NCBI RefSeq assembly: GCF_014203125.1
Contig: NZ_JACHIH010000001.1
Span: 62,001 to 126,000 of the forward strand
Direction of reading: 5' to 3'
Source: Rhodopseudomonas rhenobacensis
GTDB taxonomy: Bacteria > Pseudomonadota > Alphaproteobacteria > Rhizobiales > Xanthobacteraceae
DNA length: 64,000 nucleotides
Below the pieces are notes generated by a model. The model worked only from the letters and a program-made list of their open reading frames with translations. It ran no database searches and was not told where the DNA came from. Of the stretch, positions 1 to 8,671 are shown piece after piece (within the stretch, counting starts at the first letter, position 1; every line of letters starts with the position of its first letter). Position numbers and translations under genes: made by a program.

Positions 1-794
1 TCGGTCAGGATCAGGTAGTAGCCCGGGGCCTTGGCCCAATCCGCATTGGCGGCGGCGGCCTGGAACGCGGCGACGGTCGGCTGCACGGTCTTGCCGGCCT
101 TGTTGATCATCGCGGCGTAGGTCAGCTTGTTCTGCTTGGCGTAGGCGTATTCGACATAGCCGATCGAATTCTTGGTCTGGCTGATGTTGCCGGCGACGCC
201 TTCATTGCCCTTGGCGCCGACGCCGGCGGGCCATTCCACCGCGGTGCCGGAGCCGACCTTGGACTTCCAGTCGGCGCTGGCCTTCGACAGATAGTCGGTG
301 AAGTTGAAGGTGGTGCCAGAGCCGTCGGAGCGGCGAACCACGGTGATGGCGTCGGTCGGCAGCTTCAGCTTCGGATTGAGCTTGGCGATCGCCGGATCGT
401 TCCACTTGGTGATCTTGCCGAGATAGACGCTGGCCAGGGTCTCGCCGTCGAACACCAGTTCACCCGGCTTGATGCCTTCGAGGTTCACCACCGGCACGAT
501 CGCGCCCATCACCTGCGGCCACTGCACCAGGCCGTCCTTCTCGAGCTGCTCCGGCTTCAGCGGCGCGTCGGTGGCGCCGAAGGTAACGGTCTTGGCCTGG
601 ATCTGCTTGATGCCGGCGCCGGAGCCGATCGACTGGTAGTTCAGTCCGTTGCCGGTCTCTTTCTTGTAGAGGTCGGCCCACTTCGAATAAACCGGGAACG
701 GGAACGTGGCCCCGGCTCCGGTAATATCGGCGGCGAACGCCGACGTCGACGCGGCAACCAAGCCGGCGGCGACGATTGCCTTGAAGAAATTCAT
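1..794 (-). CDS. pstS: Phosphate ABC transporter substrate-binding protein PstS (3' end outside window)
   Basis: Periplasmic phosphate-binding protein of the PstSCAB high-affinity importer. The gene runs off the left edge: 264 codons are present, roughly three quarters of the usual 330-345. A Sec signal peptide (about residues 1-22, ending SAFAA) is followed by the family's phosphate-contact segments: [11 protein letters not shown] (26-36), IGSGAG, FGATDAP and [10 protein letters not shown]. phoR lies upstream on the same strand, and a Pho box about 90 bases before the ATG suggests induction by PhoB under phosphate starvation. The pstC, pstA and pstB genes normally following it would lie outside the window. 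Confidence 0.96.
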   Translation of the reverse strand, partial: MNFFKAIVAAGLVAASTSAFAADITGAGATFPFPVYSKWADLYKKETGNGLNYQSIGSGAGIKQIQAKTVTFGATDAPLKPEQLEKDGLVQWPQVMGAIVPVVNLEGIKPGELVFDGETLASVYLGKITKWNDPAIAKLNPKLKLPTDAITVVRRSDGSGTTFNFTDYLSKASADWKSKVGSGTAVEWPAGVGAKGNEGVAGNISQTKNSIGYVEYAYAKQNKLTYAAMINKAGKTVQPTVAAFQAAAANADWAKAPGYYLILT

Positions 795-880
795 CGGAGG
801 TCTCCATCTGGTAAGCGAAGCGCTCATCGCGCCCGATTGCGCTTACCCCCGCCCATCTACGGGTCGGCGATTGACCTTTT

Positions 881-898
881 ATGAGGGTTTCATGACAG
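881..898 (-). promoter_or_regulatory. Pho box upstream of pstS
   Basis: Read on the minus strand this is CTGTCAT-GAAA-CCCTCAT, two 7-mers 11 bases apart. It differs at two positions from the CTGTCAT-N4-CTGTCAT direct repeat bound by PhoB. It lies in the gap between phoR and pstS, in the right orientation for pstS. The match is direct; PhoB binding is inferred. Confidence 0.75.
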
Positions 899-948
899 TC
901 GTGTGACCCGCACAACCTACTGAAAACACAGGTGTTTCAGCTCGGAAC

Positions 949-2280
949 CTAGGGCTTTCCCGGAGGGAAACAGGCGGTGAAAGTCGCCCCTTTATTGAGC
1001 ACGCTTTCGATCAACAAACGGCCGCGATGCCGGTTAACAATATGTTTCACCAGCGATAATCCTAACCCAGTACCGCCCTGTGAGCGACTATCGCCGACGT
1101 CGACGCGGTAGAACCGCTCGGTCAGGCGCGGCAGATGTTCGGGCGCGATGCCGGGGCCGAAATCCCGCACCATGAAACGATATTCCAGCACGCCGTCGCC
1201 CGAGGCGGCCTGTGCCAACGAGACGCACACCCGACCACCGGAGGCGCCGTATTTCAGCGCGTTCTCGATCAGGTTCTCGAACAGCCGCAGCAGCTCCTCG
1301 CGATCGCCGGCAATCACCGCCGTCTCGACGGTCAGCTCGGTCTCGATCGCCACCTGGCGTTCCTTGGCCAGCGGCTCCAGCCCCTCGATCACCTGGCGGA
1401 TCAGCGGCACGATATCGACCAGCGCGTCGGGCCGCACATGCGCCGACAATTCCACCCGCGACAGCGACAGCAGATCGTCGATCAGCCGCGCCATCCGCCT
1501 GGCCTGGGTCTGCATGATGCCGAGAAACCGCTCACGCGCCTTGGCGTCGTCGCGCGCCGGGCCCTGCAGCGTATCGATGAAGCCGGACAAAGCCGCCAGC
1601 GGCGTGCGCAATTCATGGCTGGCATTGGCGACGAAGTCGGCGCGCATTTCCTCGACCCGGCGCAGCGGCGTGAGGTCGTGGAAGGTCATCAGCATGCACT
1701 GCTCGGTGCCGTCGAACGCGGTCGGCACCGGCACCGGGGTGATAATCAATTCCAGCCAGCGATCGACCGGGACGTGATCGAGATACATCGCGCGGCGCGG
1801 CTGCGCGGTGGCGATGGCCTCGCGCAACGCGGTGACGAATTCCGGCGAGCGCAGCGCGAACTGCGCGAATTCATTGACCCGCAGCGCCGGCGCCAGCTGC
1901 GCCGCCGCGGCGTTGAGATGGATCACCCGCCCGGCACGGTCGAGCAGCACCGCGGGGTCCGGCATCCCGGCCACCACGGCGCGCACCACCGCGGTCTGCA
2001 CCGGATTGACGCCGAGCTGTTCTTCACGCGTGGCCACCACGTCGTGCAGCCGCCACGGCACCAGCGCCGCCGCCACGATGCAGATGAATCCGGCGATCGC
2101 CCGCGCCGGGGCCAATTCGGCGAACAGCACCATCGCCGCCAGCACCAGGCCGGCCATCAGCAGCACGATCGCGGAATGCCGCAGCCGGTCCGACCACAGC
2201 GCCAGCAGCGACGTCTCGGCAGGCCCCGGCACGGGCGGGCTGATCGGCCGGGTCTGATCCTCGGGCAGGCGCGCGCGCAT
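949..2280 (-). CDS. phoR: Phosphate regulon sensor histidine kinase PhoR
   Basis: Inner-membrane sensor kinase that phosphorylates PhoB when phosphate is scarce. The 443-residue protein has two membrane segments (about 37-78), a PAS-like region starting near residue 100, a HisKA box with phospho-accepting His222 (ASHELRTPLAA), then the HATPase N box (ENLIENALKYG, 336-345), G1 (DFGPGIAP) and G2 (GGTGLGLSLVKHI). The ATG at 2280 was preferred to longer in-frame starts because upstream codons overlap the preceding gene and look non-coding. Only two bases separate it from the stop of the YbhN-type gene, so the two are probably co-translated. PhoR identity rests on the PAS-HisKA-HATPase layout and the adjacent pstS. 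Confidence 0.93.
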   Translation of the reverse strand: MRARLPEDQTRPISPPVPGPAETSLLALWSDRLRHSAIVLLMAGLVLAAMVLFAELAPARAIAGFICIVAAALVPWRLHDVVATREEQLGVNPVQTAVVRAVVAGMPDPAVLLDRAGRVIHLNAAAAQLAPALRVNEFAQFALRSPEFVTALREAIATAQPRRAMYLDHVPVDRWLELIITPVPVPTAFDGTEQCMLMTFHDLTPLRRVEEMRADFVANASHELRTPLAALSGFIDTLQGPARDDAKARERFLGIMQTQARRMARLIDDLLSLSRVELSAHVRPDALVDIVPLIRQVIEGLEPLAKERQVAIETELTVETAVIAGDREELLRLFENLIENALKYGASGGRVCVSLAQAASGDGVLEYRFMVRDFGPGIAPEHLPRLTERFYRVDVGDSRSQGGTGLGLSLVKHIVNRHRGRLLIESVLNKGATFTACFPPGKP

Positions 2281-2282
2281 GG

Positions 2283-3317
2283 CTATCCCGGGGTCGGGTC
2301 TTCGCGGACCGATTTGGCGTCGAGCGCCACGGCGATCTTGCGCAGCCGCTTGGAGCGGGCGCCCAGCACCAGTTCGCGGATCGCCAGCACGATCACCGAA
2401 ATGATGAAGGGCGCGACGTAATACAGCATGCGGAACAGCAGCATGCCCGCCAACAGGTCTTCCTTGTCCATCTGCCACAGCCCGACCAGCATGGCGGCGT
2501 CGAACACCCCGAGCCCGCCCGGCGAATGGCTGGCGAAGCCGAGCAGCGTCGCCGAGACGAAGATCACCGCCACCACGACGAATCCGACATTAGGCTCGTC
2601 CGGTAACAGCACGTACATCGCCAGCGCGCAGAACCCGAGGTCGATGATGCCGATCGCGATCTGCACCAGGGTCAGCGTGCCGCCCGGCAGCGTGACCTTC
2701 CAATGCCCGCGGCCGACGCAGCGCGGCCGGATCGACACCCAGATCACATAGCTCAGCAGTCCGATGATGATGATGAAGGCACCGACGCGGTTGACCCAGG
2801 GCGGCAGTTGGTCGATCGCCGAGGCCGCCTCGGGATGGTAGGCGATGCCGAGCCCGAGCACCGCGGCGTTGCCGAGCCAGAACGTCAGCCCGGCGAGAAA
2901 GCAGATCTTGGCGACGTCGACGCCGTCGAGCCCCCAGGCCGAATAGATCCGATAGCGCACCGCGCCGCCGGTGAAGACGCTGGCGCCGACATTGTGGCCG
3001 ATCGAATAGCTGGTGAAAGCGGCCAGCGCGTTGGTGCGGTAGGGCACCTCGGGCCGGCCGATGGCGCGCACCGCGAACATATCGTAGAAGGTCAAGGTGA
3101 AGTAGCCGGCGGCGACGAACAGCGCCGACAGCGCCACCGAAGAGGGTTCGGTCTGCTTCACCGCCTCGATCACGTCGTCGACGTCGATGCCGCGCAGCAT
3201 GTGAAAAAGCACGTAGCACGCCACCGCAATGACCACGACGCTGATCAAAAAACCGAGCTTATGCAGGATTTGCTTCTGGCGCAGAAACGAGACCGCCCTG
3301 CGTATTGCTTCCAGCAT
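2283..3317 (-). CDS. YbhN/UPF0104-type integral membrane protein (lysylphosphatidylglycerol synthase TM-like)
   Basis: A 344-residue polytopic membrane protein with about eight hydrophobic segments, beginning near residues 20-42 (GFLISVVVIAVACYVLFHML). It carries the family's FTSYSIGHNVGASVFTGGAVRYR (about 104-126) and FASHSPGGLGVFD segments, as in the membrane half of lysylphosphatidylglycerol synthases. The C-terminal aminoacyl-transferase domain of MprF is absent, so lipid lysylation should not be assumed. It sits 2 bases upstream of phoR in the same direction, but no functional link to phosphate sensing is visible. Exact function unknown. Confidence 0.85.
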   Translation of the reverse strand: MLEAIRRAVSFLRQKQILHKLGFLISVVVIAVACYVLFHMLRGIDVDDVIEAVKQTEPSSVALSALFVAAGYFTLTFYDMFAVRAIGRPEVPYRTNALAAFTSYSIGHNVGASVFTGGAVRYRIYSAWGLDGVDVAKICFLAGLTFWLGNAAVLGLGIAYHPEAASAIDQLPPWVNRVGAFIIIIGLLSYVIWVSIRPRCVGRGHWKVTLPGGTLTLVQIAIGIIDLGFCALAMYVLLPDEPNVGFVVVAVIFVSATLLGFASHSPGGLGVFDAAMLVGLWQMDKEDLLAGMLLFRMLYYVAPFIISVIVLAIRELVLGARSKRLRKIAVALDAKSVREDPTPG

Positions 3318-3541
3318 CTAGACCTCGAATGCGCTTCCGTCGGCAATGGCGATCAGGCCCGACACGCCGTTGCCGGTTTGTCTCCCCGAACAGGGTGGTA
3401 GCGCGTTTCCGAGCGAAGTGGAAATCGGCCGGTGCGTCAACGGCGCTCCTTCAATTCATAAAGACGTCATCGTCCAAACGGTTGCATCAGTTGCCGGCTT
3501 CGCGCGCGATCGGAACAAAGCGCCACAGCCGGTCGCGCGCA

Positions 3542-3838
3542 TCACGCCGCGCTTTCGTGGCGCGAAACCACCCAGTAGCGCAGCCAGGAGCCGACCGAAC
3601 AGCCGGCGAGATAGATCGCGAGCAGCACCAGGCCGAGGTCGAGCCAATAGCCCGGACGGCCCGGCACCACCCGCGCCAGCGCCAAGCCGAGCAGCACCAC
3701 GAGCAGCAACCCGAGCCACCCCGCCGCCGCCTTGGACAGGCCGTGACCGCGGTGCACCACCGCGATCCACCCCATCCCGAAGCCGAGCAAGGCTGCTCCC
3801 AGCAACCAGCCCCAGTAAAATGACGCCAGCGTGACCAT
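3542..3838 (-). CDS. Small hypothetical membrane protein
   Basis: A 98-residue protein with three hydrophobic stretches (about 7-24, 36-57 and 66-85) separated by short basic loops, and a C-terminal tail ending RHESAA. I do not recognise a family. It starts 6 bases downstream of the OmpA-like gene stop on the same strand, so the two probably form an operon and it may support that envelope protein. About 220 bases separate it from the YbhN-type gene; I see nothing distinctive there. Confidence 0.75.
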   Translation of the reverse strand: MVTLASFYWGWLLGAALLGFGMGWIAVVHRGHGLSKAAAGWLGLLLVVLLGLALARVVPGRPGYWLDLGLVLLAIYLAGCSVGSWLRYWVVSRHESAA

Positions 3839-3844
3839 CGCCGC

Positions 3845-5239
3845 TTACCTCACCATGAATTCGATACGGCGATTCTGCGCCTTGCCTTCGTCATTGTCAT
3901 TTGGGGCGACCGGCGCGGTACTGCCATAGCCGACCGGACGGAAACGCTCCGCTGGCAGGCCCGCGCGCGCCATATACTCCGCTACCGCCTGGGCGCGCTT
4001 TTCCGACAGCGTCTGATTGAAGCCGGTGTCGCCGTCGCCGTCGGTGTGACCGGCGATCTCGACGGTCGCGCTCGGGCAGCGCAGCGCGATCTCGATCAGC
4101 CGGTCGAGCAGACCGGCGGAATCCGGATCGATGGTGGCGCGGCCGGATTCGAAGCGGATCTTATTCTTGGCGAGCAGATCGGCGAACAATTGCTGGCACA
4201 CCGTCGGATCGACCGGCGCCGCCGCCGGCTTCACCGAGACCTCGGTCTTGATCTGCCAGCCCTGCGGCAGATCCTTGGCGAGCCCGGCGCGGATCTGGTT
4301 GACCGCCTCGTCATACAGCGCGTCGCCGGACAGCATCACCGCGCGGTCGGACACCACCAGGGTGCCGGTCGACAGCCGCGACAGCGCGCCGAGCGCCGCC
4401 ACCACCACGTTGGAGAATCCGGCCGGAGCGCCGATGCTGGCCTTCAGATTGTCGATCACCTTTTCGCTGAAGAATTTGCGCGCCGCGGCCGCCGCCAGCG
4501 CGGCGTGCACGGCGTTGTCCGGCACATAGCCGGTCAGCGTCAGCGTCACCGCCACCGGGTCCTTGTAGGCCTGAAACACGTAAGGCGGCGCCTTGATCTC
4601 GTTGCTGGCGACGCTGAAGCCGTCCGGCAGGTTCTTCAGCGCCGCGGCGATCGCCTCGCGGCCGCCGAGTTCGCGCGCCATCCCGGTCAGCGCGACCTTG
4701 TTGTCGGTGAGCGTGATCTTGCCTTCCTTGAGCCGGCCGACCTGATCGACCAACAGCAGCGCCGCGGCGTCGAACCGCTGCGGCGCGCCGCGCGCCAAAG
4801 CCATGCGGTCGGCGATTTCGACGCCGTTCAGGCTATTCCGCGCCGCGTCCAGCAGCCTGGCCTTGCTGGCCGGCAGCGGCGTCGCGCCGCCCAGCGTCAC
4901 CCGCACCACGTCGCGCTCGACCGACCACACATAGGGCTGTGCCTCGGCGACCAGCCGGGTGCCGTCATTGACCAGGCGCACCCCGGGGACCGCCTCCACG
5001 GCGGCGACCGCGCTGCGCCGGCCCTCCTCCGAGAACGCCTCGGCGGTGAAGCTGACGTCGCGCCCGGCGACCACGATCTGGGTCTTGTCGAGAACGGTGT
5101 CCTTCAGCGCGGCGCTGGCGCGGGCCGCAACGTCGGCTTCCAACGGAACGGTGGTGGTCCAGGCCGCGAGGCCCCACAACACCAGCAGCGGCAGCGCACC
5201 CGGCCACCATTTACTGCTCCATCTGACAAGTCCGCGCAT
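3845..5239 (-). CDS. OmpA-family peptidoglycan-binding envelope protein with BON-like repeats
   Basis: A 464-residue protein with an N-terminal signal or anchor segment (about 13-30), a middle region of repeated units resembling BON domains (the pattern ...DGVEIADR..., ...VALTGMAREL..., ...VMLSGDALYDEA... recurs), and a C-terminal OmpA domain from about residue 360. The OmpA domain holds VEIAGHTDGDGD, LSEKRAQAV and the terminal NRRIEFMV, whose Asp and Arg bind diaminopimelate in this family. It likely links the envelope to peptidoglycan. The ATG at 5239 (MRGLVRW) was chosen because it places the hydrophobic segment near the N-terminus; a longer reading adds 46 Cys- and Arg-rich residues unlike a signal peptide. 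Confidence 0.88.
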   Translation of the reverse strand: MRGLVRWSSKWWPGALPLLVLWGLAAWTTTVPLEADVAARASAALKDTVLDKTQIVVAGRDVSFTAEAFSEEGRRSAVAAVEAVPGVRLVNDGTRLVAEAQPYVWSVERDVVRVTLGGATPLPASKARLLDAARNSLNGVEIADRMALARGAPQRFDAAALLLVDQVGRLKEGKITLTDNKVALTGMARELGGREAIAAALKNLPDGFSVASNEIKAPPYVFQAYKDPVAVTLTLTGYVPDNAVHAALAAAAARKFFSEKVIDNLKASIGAPAGFSNVVVAALGALSRLSTGTLVVSDRAVMLSGDALYDEAVNQIRAGLAKDLPQGWQIKTEVSVKPAAAPVDPTVCQQLFADLLAKNKIRFESGRATIDPDSAGLLDRLIEIALRCPSATVEIAGHTDGDGDTGFNQTLSEKRAQAVAEYMARAGLPAERFRPVGYGSTAPVAPNDNDEGKAQNRRIEFMVR

Positions 5240-5431
5240 TCGATATCCTGCAGGTCGGGAACAAGAGAGAAAACAAACCGTTGCGGGGCTGTCAAACGGC
5301 AAATGCGGCAAATCGCAACAAGTGTCCCCGCGCCAAACTTCGCCAATGGCGACCCCCGGTTCCGCGCGACCCCGCAAAGGCGATACCGACTATTAGAGTT
5401 TCTTTAGCCGATCCGGGCTAGTGTCGGGCTC

Positions 5432-6517
5432 ATGGCGCCCACCAGGCTCGGCGAGTTGATGAAGCGGTTTAAGAACAATGTCATCCGCGCCGGGCTCGGC
5501 GCACTGTATTTCACCGGCGCCCATCACGCGCTGCGGCCGATCTTCGCCGGCGTCGGCACCATTTTCGTGCTGCATCATGTCCGCCCGCCGCGCGACGACG
5601 GCTTCCAGCCCAACCACCATCTCGAGGTGACGCCGGATTTCCTGCGCGCCACGCTCGGCTATCTGCGCGCCAGCCGGACCGACATCGTCAGCCTCGACGA
5701 GGCGCACCGGCGGCTCGCCGAACAGGATTTCTCCCGCCGCTTCGCCTGCCTGACGCTGGACGACGGCTACCGCGACAACCGCGATTTCGCGCTGCCGCTG
5801 TTCCGCGAATTCGAGGCGCCGTTCACGGTCTACGTCACCAGCGACTTCGCGCAAGGCATCGGACGGCTGTGGTGGGTGGCGCTGGAGCGCCTGATCGCCA
5901 AGACCGAGCGGATCGAGCTCAGCATCGACGGCGTCGAGGAACGCATCGACACCGCCGGCGACGCCGCCAAGCAGGCGGCGTTCGAGCGGCTGCACCGCTG
6001 GGTGCGCGCCATGTCCGGCGACGACGAGGTCGCCCGCGAGGTCAGCGCGCTGTGCGCGCGCTACGGCATCGACGACCTCGCGATCAGCCGCGAACTCTGC
6101 ATGCCGTGGGACGAACTGCGGGCGTTCGCCGAGGATCCGCTGGTCACCATCGGCGCCCACGGCATCACCCATAGCAACCTCGCCAAGCAGAGCGAGGTGA
6201 TCGCGAAACACGAAATCACCTACAGCCGCAAATGCATCGAGGCCGCGTTGCAGCGGCCGACCGAGCATCTGGCCTATCCGTACGGCGACAAGGCCGCCGC
6301 CGGCGCCCGCGAATTCGCGCTGGCGCAGAAAGCGGGCTTCAAGACCGCGGTCACCACCCGTCCCGGCATGGTGTTCGCCGAAAACGCCGGCCATCTCACC
6401 GCGCTGCCGCGGCTGTCCCTGAACGGCAACTACCAGGACGAGCGGCTGCTGCCGGTGTTGACCTCCGGCGCAGCCACCGCGATGTGGAACGGATTCCGCC
6501 GCATCGACGCGGCGTAA
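5432..6517 (+). CDS. Polysaccharide deacetylase (NodB-homology) family protein
   Basis: A 361-residue protein with a NodB-type carbohydrate esterase fold. Visible motifs are CLTLDDGYRDN (about 110-120, catalytic/metal Asp pair) and IGAHGITHSNL (about 241-251, metal His residues), and YPYGD near residue 290. It probably removes acetyl groups from an N-acetylated surface polysaccharide. There is no clear signal peptide. A second ATG at 5459 (MKRFKNN) is an alternative start. It is divergent from the OmpA-like gene. The substrate cannot be told from sequence. Confidence 0.85.
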   Translation: MAPTRLGELMKRFKNNVIRAGLGALYFTGAHHALRPIFAGVGTIFVLHHVRPPRDDGFQPNHHLEVTPDFLRATLGYLRASRTDIVSLDEAHRRLAEQDFSRRFACLTLDDGYRDNRDFALPLFREFEAPFTVYVTSDFAQGIGRLWWVALERLIAKTERIELSIDGVEERIDTAGDAAKQAAFERLHRWVRAMSGDDEVAREVSALCARYGIDDLAISRELCMPWDELRAFAEDPLVTIGAHGITHSNLAKQSEVIAKHEITYSRKCIEAALQRPTEHLAYPYGDKAAAGAREFALAQKAGFKTAVTTRPGMVFAENAGHLTALPRLSLNGNYQDERLLPVLTSGAATAMWNGFRRIDAA

Positions 6518-6552
6518 CGCTTAAAGCAATTTCGGTTGAGATTGATGCGTCG

Positions 6553-6726
6553 GACCCAAACGCGACTGTCATTCCGGATTGCGAGTTCGAAGAACGAGCA
6601 AGTCCGGAATCCATACTCCCTGCAGGGGTTATAGATTCCGGGCTCACTCGCAGCTCACGCTGCTCGCGCCCCGGAATGACGGCTCAGGAATCGTGAAGCG
6701 CATCCATCCAACTCGAAAAGTCTCTA
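6553..6726. repeat. Palindromic intergenic repeat, GTCATTCCGG family, copy A (extended form)
   Basis: The palindromic core (6568-6680) begins GTCATTCCGG and ends CCGGAATGAC. It is flanked by GACCCAAA on the left and about 45 bases on the right that end exactly at the htpG stop codon. The whole 174 bases match copy B at 34512-34684 at most positions, including the flanks. Two shorter relatives lie at 30456-30582 and 57604-57733. The internal arms could fold into a long hairpin between the convergent deacetylase and htpG genes. Confidence 0.85.
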
Positions 6727-8586
6727 CAGCGCGCGCAGCACCAGCCGATTGAGCCGCGCCGAAAACGCCGCGGGATCTTCCGGCAATTCGCCGTCGAGGA
6801 TCTGCGCCTGCTCCAGCAGCAGCAGCGACAGATCCGCCGCATCGGCGGCGTTGGCCTTGGCGACCGCGGCGACGATCGGGTGGCGCAGATTGACCTCGAG
6901 GATCGGCTTGCTGGCGGCGCCGCGGTTCTGCTGCGCCAGCATCCGCTCCAGCGCGCGGTCGGGGCCAAGCCCGCCGGCCACCAGGCACGACGCGCTCGCG
7001 GTCAGCCGCTGCGAGGCGCGCACGTCCGACACCTTGTCGCCGAGCGCATCCTTGATCGCCGCGATGGTCAACGCCTCGTCGGTCTCCGGCTTCTCCGGCT
7101 CGTCCTTGGTCTCCTCGGTGGTCGGGATCATGCCGAAATCGACGTCGCCCTGGCTCAGCGACTTCAGCGGCTTGCCCTGGAAATCCAGCGGCGCCGAGGT
7201 CCAGAACGCATCCACCGGATCGGTCAACAGCAAAACCTCGATGCCGCGCGCCGCCGCCGATTCCAGCTTCGGATTGGACTTCAGCCGCTCGATGGAGTCG
7301 CCGACCAGATAGTAGATCTCGGTCTGGTTCTCTTTCAGATCCTCGACATACTGCTTCAGCGTGCGGTTCTCGCCCTTGGTGGTGGTGAAGCGGGACAGCG
7401 CCAACAGCTTCTCGCGGCGCTCATAGTCCTCCCAGATGCCTTCCTTGATCACCAGGCCGAAGGCGTCCCAGATCCTGCCGAACGCTTCCGGATCCTTGTC
7501 GCCGAGGCTTTCCAATTCGCCGATCACCTTGCCGGTCACCGCCTTGCGGATCTGCGCCAGCTGCGGATTGTTCTGCAGCATCTCGCGCGACAGATTGAGC
7601 GGCAAGTCTTCGCTATCGATCACGCCGCGGATGAAGCGCAGATAGGACGGCAGCAGGTCGGCGTCGTTGGTGATGAAGACGCGGCGGACGTAGAGCTTGA
7701 CGTGGCCCTTGCGCGCCGGCTCGAACAGGTCGAACGGCTTGGTGGATGGCGCAAACAGCAGCACCGCGTAGGAGTAGCGGCCCTCGGCACGGTAATGCAG
7801 CGTCATCGCCGGCTCGTCGAAGGCGCCGGCGATCTGCTTGTAGGCCTGCGCATAATCTTCCGGCGTCAGTTCGGATTTGGAGCGCTGCCACAGCGCGCTG
7901 GCCGAATTGATCTGCCGCGGCTCGCCGTCCTCCGGCACCAGCTCGATCGGGAACTGGATGTTGTCGGAGTAAGCGCCGACCACGCGCTCGATCTCATAAG
8001 GTTCGAGATACTTCGCGGCATCCTTCTTCATGTGCAGCACGATCTCGGTGCCGCGCACCACGCGCGCGGCGTCTTCCTCGCTGGCCGGCGCGATCTCGAA
8101 GCCGGCGCCGCCCGACGACGACCAGGTCCAGGCCTCGGCCGAGCCGGCGCGCCGGCTGGTGACCACGATGCGGTCGGCGACCATGAAGGCGGCGTAGAAG
8201 CCGACGCCGAACTGACCGATCAAGCCGGCGCCGTCCTTGGCCTCGGTCAGCTTGGTCAGAAACGATTTGGTGCCGGACTTGGCGATGGTGCCGAGATTGT
8301 CGATCAATTCCTGGCGGTCCATGCCGAGGCCGTTATCGATCACGCTCAGCGTATCCGGCTCCTTCTTCGGCACGATCCGGATTTTCGGCTCGCCGCCATC
8401 GGCCATCAGCTCGGGCTTGGCGATCGACTCGTAGCGCAGCTTGTCGAGCGCGTCGGAGGCGTTGGAAATCAATTCGCGCAGAAAGATGTCGGTTTCCGAA
8501 TAGACCGAGTGCACCATCAGGTTCAAAAGCTCGGCGACTTCGGCCTGGAACGGCTGGGACTGGGCGGCGGTATCGGTCGTCGTCAT
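6724..8586 (-). CDS. htpG: Chaperone protein HtpG (Hsp90)
   Basis: Cytosolic Hsp90 chaperone, an ATP-driven dimer that remodels client proteins. The 620-residue length is normal for the family. The N-terminal GHKL ATPase contains [15 protein letters not shown] (about 39-53), [14 protein letters not shown] and [14 protein letters not shown]; the middle domain holds the Arg of [11 protein letters not shown]; the C-terminal dimerisation domain is intact. A RpoH-like promoter at 8627-8654 fits heat induction. Its stop codon lies in the right edge of repeat copy A. Confidence 0.97.
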   Translation of the reverse strand: MTTTDTAAQSQPFQAEVAELLNLMVHSVYSETDIFLRELISNASDALDKLRYESIAKPELMADGGEPKIRIVPKKEPDTLSVIDNGLGMDRQELIDNLGTIAKSGTKSFLTKLTEAKDGAGLIGQFGVGFYAAFMVADRIVVTSRRAGSAEAWTWSSSGGAGFEIAPASEEDAARVVRGTEIVLHMKKDAAKYLEPYEIERVVGAYSDNIQFPIELVPEDGEPRQINSASALWQRSKSELTPEDYAQAYKQIAGAFDEPAMTLHYRAEGRYSYAVLLFAPSTKPFDLFEPARKGHVKLYVRRVFITNDADLLPSYLRFIRGVIDSEDLPLNLSREMLQNNPQLAQIRKAVTGKVIGELESLGDKDPEAFGRIWDAFGLVIKEGIWEDYERREKLLALSRFTTTKGENRTLKQYVEDLKENQTEIYYLVGDSIERLKSNPKLESAAARGIEVLLLTDPVDAFWTSAPLDFQGKPLKSLSQGDVDFGMIPTTEETKDEPEKPETDEALTIAAIKDALGDKVSDVRASQRLTASASCLVAGGLGPDRALERMLAQQNRGAASKPILEVNLRHPIVAAVAKANAADAADLSLLLLEQAQILDGELPEDPAAFSARLNRLVLRAL

Positions 8587-8626
8587 GGGTCGCGCTCGAT
8601 TCGGTGTGCTAACAGGGGAAAGCCCG

Positions 8627-8654
8627 ATATAGCGCCCGGGTCGGCGATGGCAAG
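8627..8654 (-). promoter_or_regulatory. RpoH (sigma-32)-type promoter for htpG
   Basis: On the minus strand the sequence reads CTTG (8651-8654), 18 bases, then CTATAT (8627-8632). This fits the alphaproteobacterial heat-shock sigma pattern CTTG-N17/18-CYTAT. It lies about 40 bases before the htpG ATG. The motif is seen directly; use by RpoH is inferred. Confidence 0.7.
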
Positions 8655-8671
8655 ATGCCGTGGAGCGCCGC

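Noticed and set aside
1135-2421. 428-codon frame on the plus strand over phoR
   Set aside because: Antisense shadow; the phoR product has all kinase motifs in order.
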